Positions 25,501 through 34,728 of a DNA stretch of 64,000 nt are shown here, piece after piece; position 1 is the first letter of the stretch, and the number at the start of each line of letters is the position of its first letter. This stretch comes from Sphingopyxis sp. PAMC25046 (GTDB lineage: Bacteria; Pseudomonadota; Alphaproteobacteria; Sphingomonadales; Sphingomonadaceae), in contig NZ_CP039250.1 of assembly GCF_004795895.1 (NCBI RefSeq), positions 1,178,001 through 1,242,000 of the forward strand. The letters run 5' to 3'. A program made the position numbers and the translations under genes. The notes beneath the pieces were generated by a model. The model had not been told where the DNA came from, did no database searches, and worked only from the letters and a program-made list of their open reading frames with translations.

Positions 25501-27560
25501 GCATCTTCCGCAACGACACGCTCGGCAGCTGGACGCGCGGCGGCCAGGCCATCGTCCACAATGTCCGGATGACCACCCAGGTCTTCTTCCAGACCACCCT
25601 CGCCGGGCTCAGCATCTGGGTCATCGGCGCCATCTGGTACGCCTTCGAAAAATCGGATGCCTATCAGCGCTTCGTCCTTACCAAGCTCATTGAGGCAAAC
25701 TTCAAGGCCGACGCCGCGCCGGGGACGAACGACCCGGTCCTGTTCCGCACCCCGGATGGCCGCGAATATTGGACGTCGGCCGACTGGCTGGTCGATTCTG
25801 TGATCGCGAAGCAGGCGCTCGAAAAGCTCGAGAGCGATCTCATCGGCGGGGCGATCCTGTCCGGGGTGTTCGCGCTCGCAGCACTTGTCTTCGCCTGGTT
25901 CTATTTTACCCGGACAGGGAAGGGGCTCGGTTCCAATGAATATCTGCGCGGGGCCCACTTCGGGACAGTCCGTCAGGTACGACGCGCGCTTCGCGGCGAA
26001 GCGAAGGGCAGCTTCGCGATCGGGGGCATCAACGTCCCGAACGCTTTTGAAACCGAGCATGTTCTGATCTGCGGCGCTCCCGGCACGGGCAAGACCAACA
26101 TGATCGTCAAGATGCTCGAGGGCATCCGCGCCAAGGGCAAGCGGGCGATCGTTTACGACACCGCCGGCACCTTCGTCGAGAAATTCTACCGCGAGGGGAA
26201 GGACATCCTGCTCAACCCCCTCGACGAACGGTCGGCCATCTGGTCGCCCTGGGTCGATGTTCCGCACGATTATCATTATGACCAGATCGCGGAATCGACG
26301 ATCCCCGACAAGCATGGCGATCCTTTCTGGCCTAAGGCCGCGCGCGGTACTCTGGTCGCCGTGCTGCGCAAGCTCGCAGCGCAGGGACGCACCTATATAT
26401 CGATCCTCCTTCACACCATCGTCCGCTCCTCGCTGAAGGATTTGTCCGCCTTCGCCGCAGGGACCGATGCGGCGGCGTTTATCTCGATGGAGGGCGAACG
26501 CACGTCGGCGGGCGTCCAGGCTGAGCTCGCGTCGGTGATGCGCAGCTTCGCCTATCTCGATGATACCGACGACGGGCTTTCGATCCGCGACTGGGTGGCG
26601 ACCGAGGGGGACGACAGCTGGCTGTTCGTCACCGTGAAGGCCGACCAGCTTCCCTCGCTCCGCCCCCTCATCACGGTCTGGCTCGATATCGCGATCAGCG
26701 CGATCATGAGCCTGAAACCCGATCAGCAGCGCCGCCTCTATTGCGTGATCGACGAGCTACCCTCGCTCCAGAAACTGCCATCGCTTTCGGACTTTCTCGC
26801 ACGCGCCCGCAAATATGGCGGCTGCGGCATCCTCGGGTTCCAGTCTTATCCGCAGCTCGAGGCGACATACGGCATCCAGGATGCCGCGGCGATCACCGGC
26901 TATTGCTCGACCTGGGTCGCGCTCCGGGCGAACGATACCCCCACCGCCAAGCACGTCAGCGAGAATTTGGGACAGGTCGAGCAGGTCGAGGCGAACGAGG
27001 GGATGAGCTACGGCGTCAACGACATGCGCGACGGGGTCAATCTCTCGCGCATCCAGGTGACGCGACCTCTTGTGATGCACACCGAGGTCACGAACCTCCC
27101 GAACCTGTCGGGCTATCTGCGGTTCGGTCGCGACCTGCCCGTCGTTCGCTTTGCGGATCGATACAACGACCTGCCATCCATTGGAGAGGCATTTACCGAA
27201 CGCCGTCGACTTCCGCATCGCATCGCGCCTCTGCCCGCGCCGCCGTCACCATCAGGTTCGGTAGAGGCTGCCCCGTCATCGGCGAAACCGGCGAAGAACG
27301 GTGCGCCAGCGCGCAAACGGTCCGGGAAGCGCGAAGCGAATGCGAATGCGCCCGAGCTGAAGCTCGATCTCCCGATGGGCGCGTCCGATCCCGCGCCTGA
27401 AGACACGAATGGGGAGGCGCCAACCGACCGGGACGCGCCCGCCGATGGTTCGCCCGATAATCCGGCCACGCCCCTCGAAATCATCGCCCCGCACTGGGAT
27501 CGCACCCTACGGCAGCACGGTCGTCCGGGCGGTCGCCGCCGGCCCGCGAAGCCTGCATGA
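25497..27560 (+). CDS. traD: TraD-type coupling protein (VirD4/TrwB family ATPase)
   Basis: 687 residues. N-terminal membrane helices lie at about 33-49 (TTLAGLSIWVIGAIWYA) and 120-140 (GAILSGVFALAALVFAWFYF). Walker A GAPGTGKT is at 193-200 and Walker B lies in RRLYCVIDELPSL, followed by the sensor segment YGGCGILGFQSYPQLEATYG. The C-terminal ~120 residues are Pro/Ala-rich and disordered. It pumps the relaxase-ssDNA complex to the type IV channel. Overlaps of 4 nt on both sides couple it to the RHH and relaxase genes. Confidence 0.95.
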   Translation: MSIFRNDTLGSWTRGGQAIVHNVRMTTQVFFQTTLAGLSIWVIGAIWYAFEKSDAYQRFVLTKLIEANFKADAAPGTNDPVLFRTPDGREYWTSADWLVDSVIAKQALEKLESDLIGGAILSGVFALAALVFAWFYFTRTGKGLGSNEYLRGAHFGTVRQVRRALRGEAKGSFAIGGINVPNAFETEHVLICGAPGTGKTNMIVKMLEGIRAKGKRAIVYDTAGTFVEKFYREGKDILLNPLDERSAIWSPWVDVPHDYHYDQIAESTIPDKHGDPFWPKAARGTLVAVLRKLAAQGRTYISILLHTIVRSSLKDLSAFAAGTDAAAFISMEGERTSAGVQAELASVMRSFAYLDDTDDGLSIRDWVATEGDDSWLFVTVKADQLPSLRPLITVWLDIAISAIMSLKPDQQRRLYCVIDELPSLQKLPSLSDFLARARKYGGCGILGFQSYPQLEATYGIQDAAAITGYCSTWVALRANDTPTAKHVSENLGQVEQVEANEGMSYGVNDMRDGVNLSRIQVTRPLVMHTEVTNLPNLSGYLRFGRDLPVVRFADRYNDLPSIGEAFTERRRLPHRIAPLPAPPSPSGSVEAAPSSAKPAKNGAPARKRSGKREANANAPELKLDLPMGASDPAPEDTNGEAPTDRDAPADGSPDNPATPLEIIAPHWDRTLRQHGRPGGRRRPAKPA

Positions 27561-30502
27561 TCCATCCGCGCCGCCTTGGAGGCAAACCCGGCAATATCGC
27601 CCGCTATTATACGATCGGCGATTATTACACCAAGGGTGGGGATGAGCCCTCGGAGTGGGGCGGGAAGCTTGCGGCCGACCTCGGTCTTTCGGGGCCGGTC
27701 GACCGCAAGGCGTTCGAGGCGCTGCTCGCCGGCAAGGTCGATGGGCAGCAACTCGGGCGTATCCGGAATGGCGAAGTTCAGCATCATCCGGGGTGGGACT
27801 TTGCCGTCAAAGCCCCGAAGTCGGTGTCGATCATGGCACTGGTGACGGGCGATGAAAGGATCATCGCCGCGCATGAGCGCGCGGTCGGGACGGCCATCGC
27901 CTGGATCGAGGAGCATGCCGAACTCCGTCGGCGCATGGACGGCAAGATTACCCACGAGACGACGGGCCAGCTTCTCTATGCGCGTTTTACCGAACATGCC
28001 TCGCGCGAGCTCGATCCGCACCTCCATACCCATGTCGTCATCCTCAACATGACCCGCCATGCCGGTGACGAGCAGATGGTGAGCCTCGAATCCCGCGCCA
28101 TGTTCGCCGAGCAGATGGTCGCCGGCCAGATCTATCGCAACGACCTCGCCCATGACCTCAGGGGGATTGGTTACGAGATCGAGTTCGACCCGCGCCGGGG
28201 GTTGTTCGAGATTCGGGGTGTCCCCAAGGAGCTGATCGATGCGACGTCGCGCCGGGCCGAGCAGATCAATGCGCACGCGAAGGAACATGGTTTCCAGGGC
28301 CAGGCCGAGCGATCGATTTCTTTCTTCGCGACCCGGCCCCCCAAGCAGAAAGTCGATCTCGACACGCTCCATGCCCAATGGGCAGAGCGATCGAAGGCTC
28401 ACATTCCCGCGCTCGAAGCTGTCCGCGACGCCGCCGATGCGCGAGAGGAGAAGCATCTGGACGCCGATACTGCAACCGTGCGCCGCGCTGCGCTGTTCGG
28501 GCTTCGCCAGTCGGAGACACGCGAAGCGGTCAATAACCTTGGTCGGCTCATCCGCACCGGGCTCGCGTCGCATGTGGGCGATGTTCGGTTCCGAGACATT
28601 CGCCCCCTCTTCGAGGAGCATGAAGCACGGCTCAAGCTGCTAAAGACGAGAGAGCCCACCGGTGACCAAGTCCTTACGCGCGGCAGAACCTCGCGCCGCG
28701 CCGCGCGGCTCGAGATCGCGCTATCGACGCATATCTCGCTAAGCCTTGGCGATGGGGTTCCGCTTGCGTCGCGGGAACGGATCGACACGTCGCTGCGCGG
28801 GAGCATTCTCAATGATGACCAGCGACAGGTGCTCGCCGAAATCGCGATATCCAGTGACCGCGTCATGGGTGTTCACGGCGTCGCCGGCTCGGGCAAATCG
28901 ACTCTCATCAAGCAGTTGAAGGCCGCGGCCGATCCGGGCTGGACCTTCATCGGATTGGCGCCGACCTCATCGGCGACCGCGAAACTCGGCCAGGACGCGG
29001 GTATCGACTCTCGTACCGTCGCCGCGCTCCTAGGCGGCGGCGGGCATGATATTACCGACCGTCATGTCCTGGTCGTCGACGAGGCTGGCCAACTCGGTAG
29101 CCGACAAGCGCAGCGGATATTGCAGATCAGCCACGACACCGGTGCGCGCGTTCTTCTTCTCGGCGACAACAAGCAGACCGGGGCGATCGAGCAGGGCAAA
29201 CCATTCTGGCTGATGCAGAAACTGGGCCTGCCGACGGCTGAACTGACGGAGGCGGTCCGACAGCAAACCCAGTCGATGAAGGCCGCGGTGGCGAGCGCGC
29301 GCAGCGGGGATTATGCCGCGTCACTCCAATCGCTCGACAAGATCGTCAGCGGCGAGGGCGCGGACAAACTTGCGGCTAACCTCGTCGCGGAATGGACGCG
29401 GCTCAAACCCGAGAACCGCGACAAGACCAATATCTTGGTTCTCGACAACGCGACCAGGCTGATCGTCAACACGCAGATCCGCGAAGTTCTGAAGCGGGAA
29501 GGGGCCGTTGCCGCCGAAGACGCGCGCATCGATATTCTTTCGCCCTCCGGTATGACCGACCAGGAGAAGCATTTTGCCCGGTTTTATTCGGGTGGCCAGG
29601 TCGTGACCTTCGCCCGCGACAATGCCGGGCTCGGTATCGCCGCCGGCGCCGAATATCGTGTCGACGGTATCGCACGCGATGCTCGCGGACGCCAGCTCGT
29701 GCGGCTTGTCGACGAGAAGGGTGGGACGATCCTCTGGAATCCCCGTCTCGGCCGCGCGTCGCAAGTCAATGTGTTCGTCGAGGACAAACGCGACATCGCC
29801 GCGGGCGATCGCATTCAGTGGCGGCTTGCGACCAGGGAGCTCGGCCTCAAAAATGCGGAGCGCGGGACGATCGAGCGTCTAGACGGGACGATCGCGACTA
29901 TTCGCTGGGACCGGAGCGTCGAGCCGCAGAAGATCGACCTCTCCGTTCATCGCACCTGGGATTATGGCTACGCCGAAACTGTCTATTCGGCGCAGTCGAA
30001 GACCTATGACCGCGTCTATGTCCTTGCCCCGGTCGGATCGGGCCTCGTCAATGGCCAGAATTACTACACCGCCATCACTCGTGCTCGTTACGGCGTGAAA
30101 CTCTGGACCGAGGACCGTGATCGCCTCGTGCAGAAGCTCGAGAAGCATTCTGGCGAAAAGACGTCCTCGCTCGAAGGCTTGGGACGTCTCTGGCGCGACA
30201 GCCACCACATCCGCGGCGCCCGGCTCGCTGAAAGTCTCGACCGGGCGCGCGAGCTGATGCTGAGCACGCGTGCGGATCGCGCCGAGCGAAGGGCCGAGCG
30301 CGAGCGCGAATGGAACGAGGTTCTGCGTCCGCCATCGCTTGCGGAAATGCTCGCGGGCCGCGCGAGAGACGGCATGTCGAAGCTCGATGCCTATCTGAAC
30401 GGCATTCTCGCTGGCTCGACGAAGAGCCAGCGCGCGCAAGCACCGACTGATCCCGAGCCCGCAGAGCAACCGCATTCCCGACAGCAAGGACATGATCGAT
30501 GA
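27557..30502 (+). CDS. traA: MobF-family relaxase-helicase (TrwC/TraI type)
   Basis: 981 residues. The relaxase domain has paired tyrosines near the start (ARYYTIGDYYTKGG), the WDFAVKAPKSVSIMAL block, and the three-His metal site HLHTH at residues 155-159. The RecD-like helicase has Walker A GVAGSGKS (441-448), VLVVDEAGQL (Walker B) and the C-terminal VYVLAPVGSGLVNGQNYYTAITRAR motif. It nicks oriT, stays bound to the 5' end and unwinds the strand. Full length; overlaps traD and the transglycosylase gene. Confidence 0.95.
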   Translation: MIHPRRLGGKPGNIARYYTIGDYYTKGGDEPSEWGGKLAADLGLSGPVDRKAFEALLAGKVDGQQLGRIRNGEVQHHPGWDFAVKAPKSVSIMALVTGDERIIAAHERAVGTAIAWIEEHAELRRRMDGKITHETTGQLLYARFTEHASRELDPHLHTHVVILNMTRHAGDEQMVSLESRAMFAEQMVAGQIYRNDLAHDLRGIGYEIEFDPRRGLFEIRGVPKELIDATSRRAEQINAHAKEHGFQGQAERSISFFATRPPKQKVDLDTLHAQWAERSKAHIPALEAVRDAADAREEKHLDADTATVRRAALFGLRQSETREAVNNLGRLIRTGLASHVGDVRFRDIRPLFEEHEARLKLLKTREPTGDQVLTRGRTSRRAARLEIALSTHISLSLGDGVPLASRERIDTSLRGSILNDDQRQVLAEIAISSDRVMGVHGVAGSGKSTLIKQLKAAADPGWTFIGLAPTSSATAKLGQDAGIDSRTVAALLGGGGHDITDRHVLVVDEAGQLGSRQAQRILQISHDTGARVLLLGDNKQTGAIEQGKPFWLMQKLGLPTAELTEAVRQQTQSMKAAVASARSGDYAASLQSLDKIVSGEGADKLAANLVAEWTRLKPENRDKTNILVLDNATRLIVNTQIREVLKREGAVAAEDARIDILSPSGMTDQEKHFARFYSGGQVVTFARDNAGLGIAAGAEYRVDGIARDARGRQLVRLVDEKGGTILWNPRLGRASQVNVFVEDKRDIAAGDRIQWRLATRELGLKNAERGTIERLDGTIATIRWDRSVEPQKIDLSVHRTWDYGYAETVYSAQSKTYDRVYVLAPVGSGLVNGQNYYTAITRARYGVKLWTEDRDRLVQKLEKHSGEKTSSLEGLGRLWRDSHHIRGARLAESLDRARELMLSTRADRAERRAEREREWNEVLRPPSLAEMLAGRARDGMSKLDAYLNGILAGSTKSQRAQAPTDPEPAEQPHSRQQGHDR

Positions 30503-31062
30503 ACATATTCCCGTTTCCACGGGCAGCCGAACTCGCCAGCGCGCCTATCGGGGTCCGCGCTTCGCAAGATTTGCGGTTTGGGGTGACGGCGGCCATCTTC
30601 ACCTTGGCATTCGGCATCTCACTGCCGGCAATGGCTCGCGCGCCAGTCGCGACGGGTGATGCTGAGATCGCTCGCTGCATCCGCAGCGCCGCCCATGGCA
30701 AGCCGTGGCTCGAACGCACGCTTTGGGGTCTGCGCGATCAGGAAGGCGGCTGGATCGGCGCCGCTGTCGTCAACAGCAATGGCACTCATGATCTGGGGCC
30801 GTTGCAAATCAACAGCTGGTGGGTGCCCAAAATTGCGACGCTCGTGGGGCGGCCCGAAACCCATGTTCGGCATTGGCTCCAGAACGATGCCTGTTTCAAT
30901 GCGGAGGCGGCGCGCTGGATATTCCTGTCGGGGCTCGCGGCGGCCGGCGATTATTGGAAGGCGATCGGCGTCTATCATAGCCCGACGGGTTGGAGGCAAC
31001 TGCGCTACGCGGCGAGCGTCTCGCAGCATCTACGCAGAAGATTCGGCAGCCAAATATGGTGA
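30499..31062 (+). CDS. lytic transglycosylase (VirB1/IagB-like)
   Basis: 187 residues. A hydrophobic export segment (FGVTAAIFTLAFGISLPAMARA) is followed by an SLT domain: LWGLRDQEGGWIG with the catalytic Glu, NSNGTHDLGPLQINSWWV, and AARWIFLSGLAAAGDYWKAIGVYHSPT. It opens peptidoglycan for assembly of the conjugation channel. The ATGA overlap with the relaxase gene makes it the last gene of the plus-strand transfer operon. Confidence 0.9.
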   Translation: MNIFPFPRAAELASAPIGVRASQDLRFGVTAAIFTLAFGISLPAMARAPVATGDAEIARCIRSAAHGKPWLERTLWGLRDQEGGWIGAAVVNSNGTHDLGPLQINSWWVPKIATLVGRPETHVRHWLQNDACFNAEAARWIFLSGLAAAGDYWKAIGVYHSPTGWRQLRYAASVSQHLRRRFGSQIW

Positions 31063-31131
31063 GCGCGCAAGATAGCGATGACATGTGTGCAGCCCGCAAA
31101 TTGCCCCCAGGCACCGGCTATTTGCGACAAA

Positions 31132-31962
31132 TTATTCGAACCATGGCCCTCCCAGCGGATCGGAAAGACGACTTCGGGCTGTCCGAACCAGCCGTTGCAC
31201 CCTCAGGCGATGAGACGAATTTTCTCGGCGCCAGCGCTTGGGCGCGATTGCATCTGGGAACAATTCCCTCGCGATCTCTTGTTCGCTGGCGCCGGCAAGT
31301 ATTGCATCGCCGATACGAAGTTCCATTATCCACCTTGCAGCCCGCTGTTCGCGGGGAATCATTGACCTTGGTAAGCGGCCATTTTCAAACAGGGCGAGCA
31401 ACTGTCGTAGTGCTTCCAGTTTTGGTTTTGCCGATCGTACGCCACTCAATTGATATTCAAGTCTTGCCGGGCCGCCGAGTAGCGAACCGCCATGCACGTC
31501 CAGCCTGACGATCCAGTGCCCGTCACTGAATAGCCAATGTTCCGTCTGGCTCGCATCAATTTCAACCGAGACGAATGACGCGAAGTCCCGAATATCGAAC
31601 AGGTCACTCGAAGCCGCTCGCCGGCCGGTCAAGTGACTCCTCACAACCTTCGGGTCCAGTTTTGTGCTCCAGATCGGTCGCGCCACGGGAGATGCGAGAG
31701 CCGGATCGACCCATGCGACGAGGCCAACACATTTGGGCGCGTCTGACGGCAGTGTATCACGCGCGCTCCAAAGGCTGCGATAGAATCCGTTCCGCCGTAG
31801 CCATTCCCACGCGAACGCGCGGCGATCGCACCGCAACAACGCATCATATTCGCGAGGATCGCACCAGTCAGATGCTGGGGGATCGTGACGGCGCGGGCAT
31901 AAGGTGCTGGGTCGGCTGGCGAAAATGGCATCGCGGCGCTGGGTTTTTCCTCCCGACGCCAT
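31132..31962 (-). CDS. DUF6499/DUF2285 protein, putative DNA-binding regulator
   Basis: 276 residues. The N-terminus carries SDWCDPREYDALLRCDRRAFAWEWLRRNGFYRSLW, the DUF6499 pattern. The C-terminal half (LEALRQLLALFENGRLPRSM...AARWIMELRIGDAILAGASEQEIARELF, then SHRLRVQRLVRTARSRLSDP) is DUF2285 with a helix-turn-helix-like end. Such proteins accompany alphaproteobacterial conjugative elements as presumed regulators. A 24-bp palindrome lies 53 bp upstream. Confidence 0.85.
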   Translation of the reverse strand: MASGGKTQRRDAIFASRPSTLCPRRHDPPASDWCDPREYDALLRCDRRAFAWEWLRRNGFYRSLWSARDTLPSDAPKCVGLVAWVDPALASPVARPIWSTKLDPKVVRSHLTGRRAASSDLFDIRDFASFVSVEIDASQTEHWLFSDGHWIVRLDVHGGSLLGGPARLEYQLSGVRSAKPKLEALRQLLALFENGRLPRSMIPREQRAARWIMELRIGDAILAGASEQEIARELFPDAIAPKRWRRENSSHRLRVQRLVRTARSRLSDPLGGPWFE

Positions 31963-32014
31963 CTCAGCTCATTCACCGCGGACAAACTGATCGCGAGAGA
32001 AGTGCGACGGCAAA

Positions 32015-32038
32015 TGCGCGGCAGCTAGCTGCCGCGCA
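32015..32038. promoter_or_regulatory. 24-bp perfect palindrome upstream of the DUF2285 gene
   Basis: Half-site TGCGCGGCAGCT is followed at once by its reverse complement. No T-run follows on either side, so a dimeric operator is likelier than a terminator. The candidate binder is the DUF2285 protein. Confidence 0.55.
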
Positions 32039-32403
32039 TAGATCGATGGCTGGCGCACGCATGCAGCGTCGAACCGAAGATTTGGATTGTGTGAATTCAA
32101 GATCGACCCCGATAGGCGGCGCGCTCGGCGCGTCTGCGCAGTTCATCGGTCATCGTGATTGCTGATCACTACCCCCGGACTTTCCAGTGAGAATTTCCGG
32201 GGGGCGAACTTACTTTGCCCGACACTATCGCAAGGTTCGATGGTGCGCGGCATCCTGCCCGCTCGTCGGCACTCAATGGCTGATCGATGCATCCCACGAC
32301 TGCGCGATCGGTGTCGGACAGGAAGGGGAGTGGGAAGGATGGAAGCGAGGACAGCGGGTTGCGTACCCGCTGGAGTCCTCGGCTGCCATCAAGGATATAT
32401 TCC

Positions 32404-32928
32404 ATGGACACCGTTCATCTTTGCGCGCTCCTCCGGGAACTGCGCGACCAACTCGCCGACGAAAGCAGGTTCTTGGGCGTCGTCAGCCGTCGCAGACGTC
32501 GACGTGAACTTCTCGCACGCGTGCAGGCCGTGCTTGCGGTCGATGCCGACGACACCGCTCCGTCAGGTCTCATTGAGGCGACCAGGCAGGCCTGGGCGGC
32601 CGAAGACCGCGTGCTCATCGCCGATCGGGCACCTTGTCGCGTCGATCGCGCGGGCGTGTGGATCGGCGCCTGGATCCGCGCCGCAACCGGCCCCGGCAGC
32701 CGTGAAAGCATCGATCCCGAGCGCTTGGCGGCCGCCATCGCCGCGCTGCCGCCTCTTGCCCGAGACGTGTTCACATTGTCCTCCCGCGGCAGCCTCGACT
32801 ATCCGGCGATCGCCGCGGCCCTTGGCATTTCGGAGGATTTGGTTCGTCGCGAACTTGCCGCGGCGCTTGTCGCGATCGATCAGACTCTGACGATCCAGCA
32901 GCGCGATAACCCGTCGCCCATTGCCTGA
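32404..32928 (+). CDS. sigma-70 region-4-like regulatory protein
   Basis: 174 residues from the ATG at 32404 (MDTVHLCALLRELRDQLADESR). An N-terminal helical region with a basic patch (SRRRRRREL) precedes a C-terminal helix-turn-helix: AIAALPPLARDVFTLSSRGSLDYPAIAAALGISEDLVRRELAAALVAID. This resembles sigma region 4 without a clear region 2, so it may be a regulator rather than a true sigma. It ends one base into the frame of the MNT-HEPN gene region, suggesting an operon. Confidence 0.7.
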   Translation: MDTVHLCALLRELRDQLADESRFLGVVSRRRRRRELLARVQAVLAVDADDTAPSGLIEATRQAWAAEDRVLIADRAPCRVDRAGVWIGAWIRAATGPGSRESIDPERLAAAIAALPPLARDVFTLSSRGSLDYPAIAAALGISEDLVRRELAAALVAIDQTLTIQQRDNPSPIA

Positions 32929-32957
32929 TGGCCCCCAGTCATGCAGGAAGAATTGTC

Positions 32958-33890
32958 ATGCGCACGGACATTACGCACCTTCCCGCCCGCGGCCAGCGCG
33001 AACTCGAGGCCATCGTGCAGGCGATTTTCGAAGAATTCGAAGATGCCCACAAGCTCGCGAACGGCGAACGCAAGGCTGGCCGGATCCTGAAAGTCATTCT
33101 CTATGGCTCGATGGCGCGCGGCGAGGGGATATACGAGCCGCACACCGAGAAGGGCTATGTCTCGGACTATGACATCCTCGTCATCGTCAATCAGGTCGAA
33201 CTTACCGATCACGAATATTGGTATCATCTCGAGAACCGGCTGGCGCGCGATTATATGGTTCTTCACCGGCTGCGTCATCCGGTGAGCCTGATCGTCCACA
33301 CGCTCCAAGAGGTGAATAATAATCTCGCCGATGGACGCTTCTTTTTCTTGGACGTCGTCAAGGATGCGGTTGCGCTGTATCAATCGGACGACAGCGAGCT
33401 CGCGACGCCACGACCCAAGCGCCCTGCGGATGCGCTCGCGCTGGCACGCGAATATTTTGACGAATGGTACCCGAGCGCCGGCGAGTTCTTTGCCATGTTC
33501 GAAGCTGCTCAAAATCAAGGGTTTCGAAAGAATGCCGCGTTTCAGCTGCATCAGGCTACTGAGCGTCTCTATCACACGTTGCTGCTGACCTGCACGCTGT
33601 ACACGCCGCACAGCCATAATCTGGAAAATCTCCGCAACCAGGCGAGGAAGGTCGACCGGCGCCTCGTCCATGTCTGGCCCGACGACGACAGGCAGTCGCG
33701 CCGCCGCTTCAGCCTCTTGAAGGACGCCTATGTCAAAGCCCGCTATTCGAAACATTATCGGATCAGCGCGGAAGATCTCGCATGGCTGGGCGAGCGCGTG
33801 CAGGAGCTGAGCGCGATCGTCCGGGAAATCTGCACCGAGAAACTGGCTGAGCTCGAACGCGCTGCCGCGTCAGAGTCGGGCAATATCTGA
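32958..33890 (+). CDS. MNT-HEPN fusion (nucleotidyltransferase plus HEPN domain)
   Basis: 310 residues from the ATG at 32958. Residues 1 to about 130 are a Pol-beta-like minimal nucleotidyltransferase: KVILYGSMARGEG, then YVSDYDILVIV with the two acidic metal ligands. Residues about 170-290 are HEPN: RKNAAFQLHQATERLYHTLLLTCTLYTPHSHNLENLRNQA. In two-gene HEPN/MNT systems the transferase AMPylates and silences the HEPN toxin; here both are in one chain. The R-x4-6-H toxin motif is not obvious, so it may be a non-toxic sensor. Confidence 0.82.
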   Translation: MRTDITHLPARGQRELEAIVQAIFEEFEDAHKLANGERKAGRILKVILYGSMARGEGIYEPHTEKGYVSDYDILVIVNQVELTDHEYWYHLENRLARDYMVLHRLRHPVSLIVHTLQEVNNNLADGRFFFLDVVKDAVALYQSDDSELATPRPKRPADALALAREYFDEWYPSAGEFFAMFEAAQNQGFRKNAAFQLHQATERLYHTLLLTCTLYTPHSHNLENLRNQARKVDRRLVHVWPDDDRQSRRRFSLLKDAYVKARYSKHYRISAEDLAWLGERVQELSAIVREICTEKLAELERAAASESGNI

Positions 33891-34179
33891 TCCTGTGCCG
33901 GACGGTTGCCACGCTCAGGACCGGTGCTGAGCGGGCGCGGCGTAAATTCTGCTGTTGCAACGACAAGCTACCCTCGTCATGATGCGCGAAGGGGATGGGT
34001 GAACCCGTCTCCTGATCTACAAACGCCCGACTATGCGGGTCGGCCGTCACATCGTTACGCAATTGGCCTGCACACGGGCAATGCTGCGTCATGCTTTGCT
34101 GATCGGCTTTCAATTCCATGCCACCAAATCTTCAGACCTCGTCTCGGCGCACGCGGCGTTCTGCAGCGGGTATTGCGGC

Positions 34180-34728
34180 ATGAACCGATCCGATAATGAT
34201 CGCGCCCCTGTGCCGGAAACCGGCGAAAATGATCGGTTGATCGACCGGTTGTTCCGGTCGGAGGCGCCGCGCCTCGCACGCCTCTTCCGCCGATCGATCC
34301 GGAACCAAGATGAGGTGCACGACCTTGTTCAGGACACATTTGTCAATTTCGTCGAGGCGCGCCCTAGGTCTAAGGTGCGCACCCCCGCTGCCTATCTCCG
34401 CACGATTGCCCGAAGTCTGTTGTGGGAGCGCACGCGGCGTCCCCGCGCCCATGATCGAGCAAACCATGTCCCGGTGGACGAGGCCCACGAGTTGTGGGTC
34501 GATCCGGAACAGGAATGGATGATGGAGGCGTCGGATTTCATGCGCCGCTACGAGGAGGCGCTTTCAGAACTTCCATCGCGAACGCGGGAAGTATTCCGGC
34601 TCCATCGGCAGGAAGAACTGACCTATCAGGAGATCGCCGAGAAGCTCGGTATCACCGTTGACGGTGTCAAATACCATATGAAGAAGGCACTGCTCTATCT
34701 CGATCACAGGGTGAACGCCAATGGCTGA
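34180..34728 (+). CDS. FecI-type ECF sigma factor of the lasso-peptide locus
   Basis: 182 residues from the ATG at 34180 (MNRSDNDRAPVPETGEND); the longer open frame upstream lacks sigma homology. Region 2 has QDEVHDLVQDTFVNFVEARPRSKVRTPAAYLRTIARSLLWERTRR; region 4 has LSELPSRTREVFRLHRQEELTYQEIAEKLGITVDGVKYHMKKAL. It overlaps fecR by 8 nt. With FecR and the STN-bearing receptor it should switch on uptake and processing genes when the lasso peptide binds outside. Confidence 0.92.
   Translation: MNRSDNDRAPVPETGENDRLIDRLFRSEAPRLARLFRRSIRNQDEVHDLVQDTFVNFVEARPRSKVRTPAAYLRTIARSLLWERTRRPRAHDRANHVPVDEAHELWVDPEQEWMMEASDFMRRYEEALSELPSRTREVFRLHRQEELTYQEIAEKLGITVDGVKYHMKKALLYLDHRVNANG

Noticed and set aside
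27113..28621. 502-residue minus-strand open frame
   Set aside because: Antisense to the traD end and the relaxase start; no recognisable domain, while both sense genes are unambiguous.
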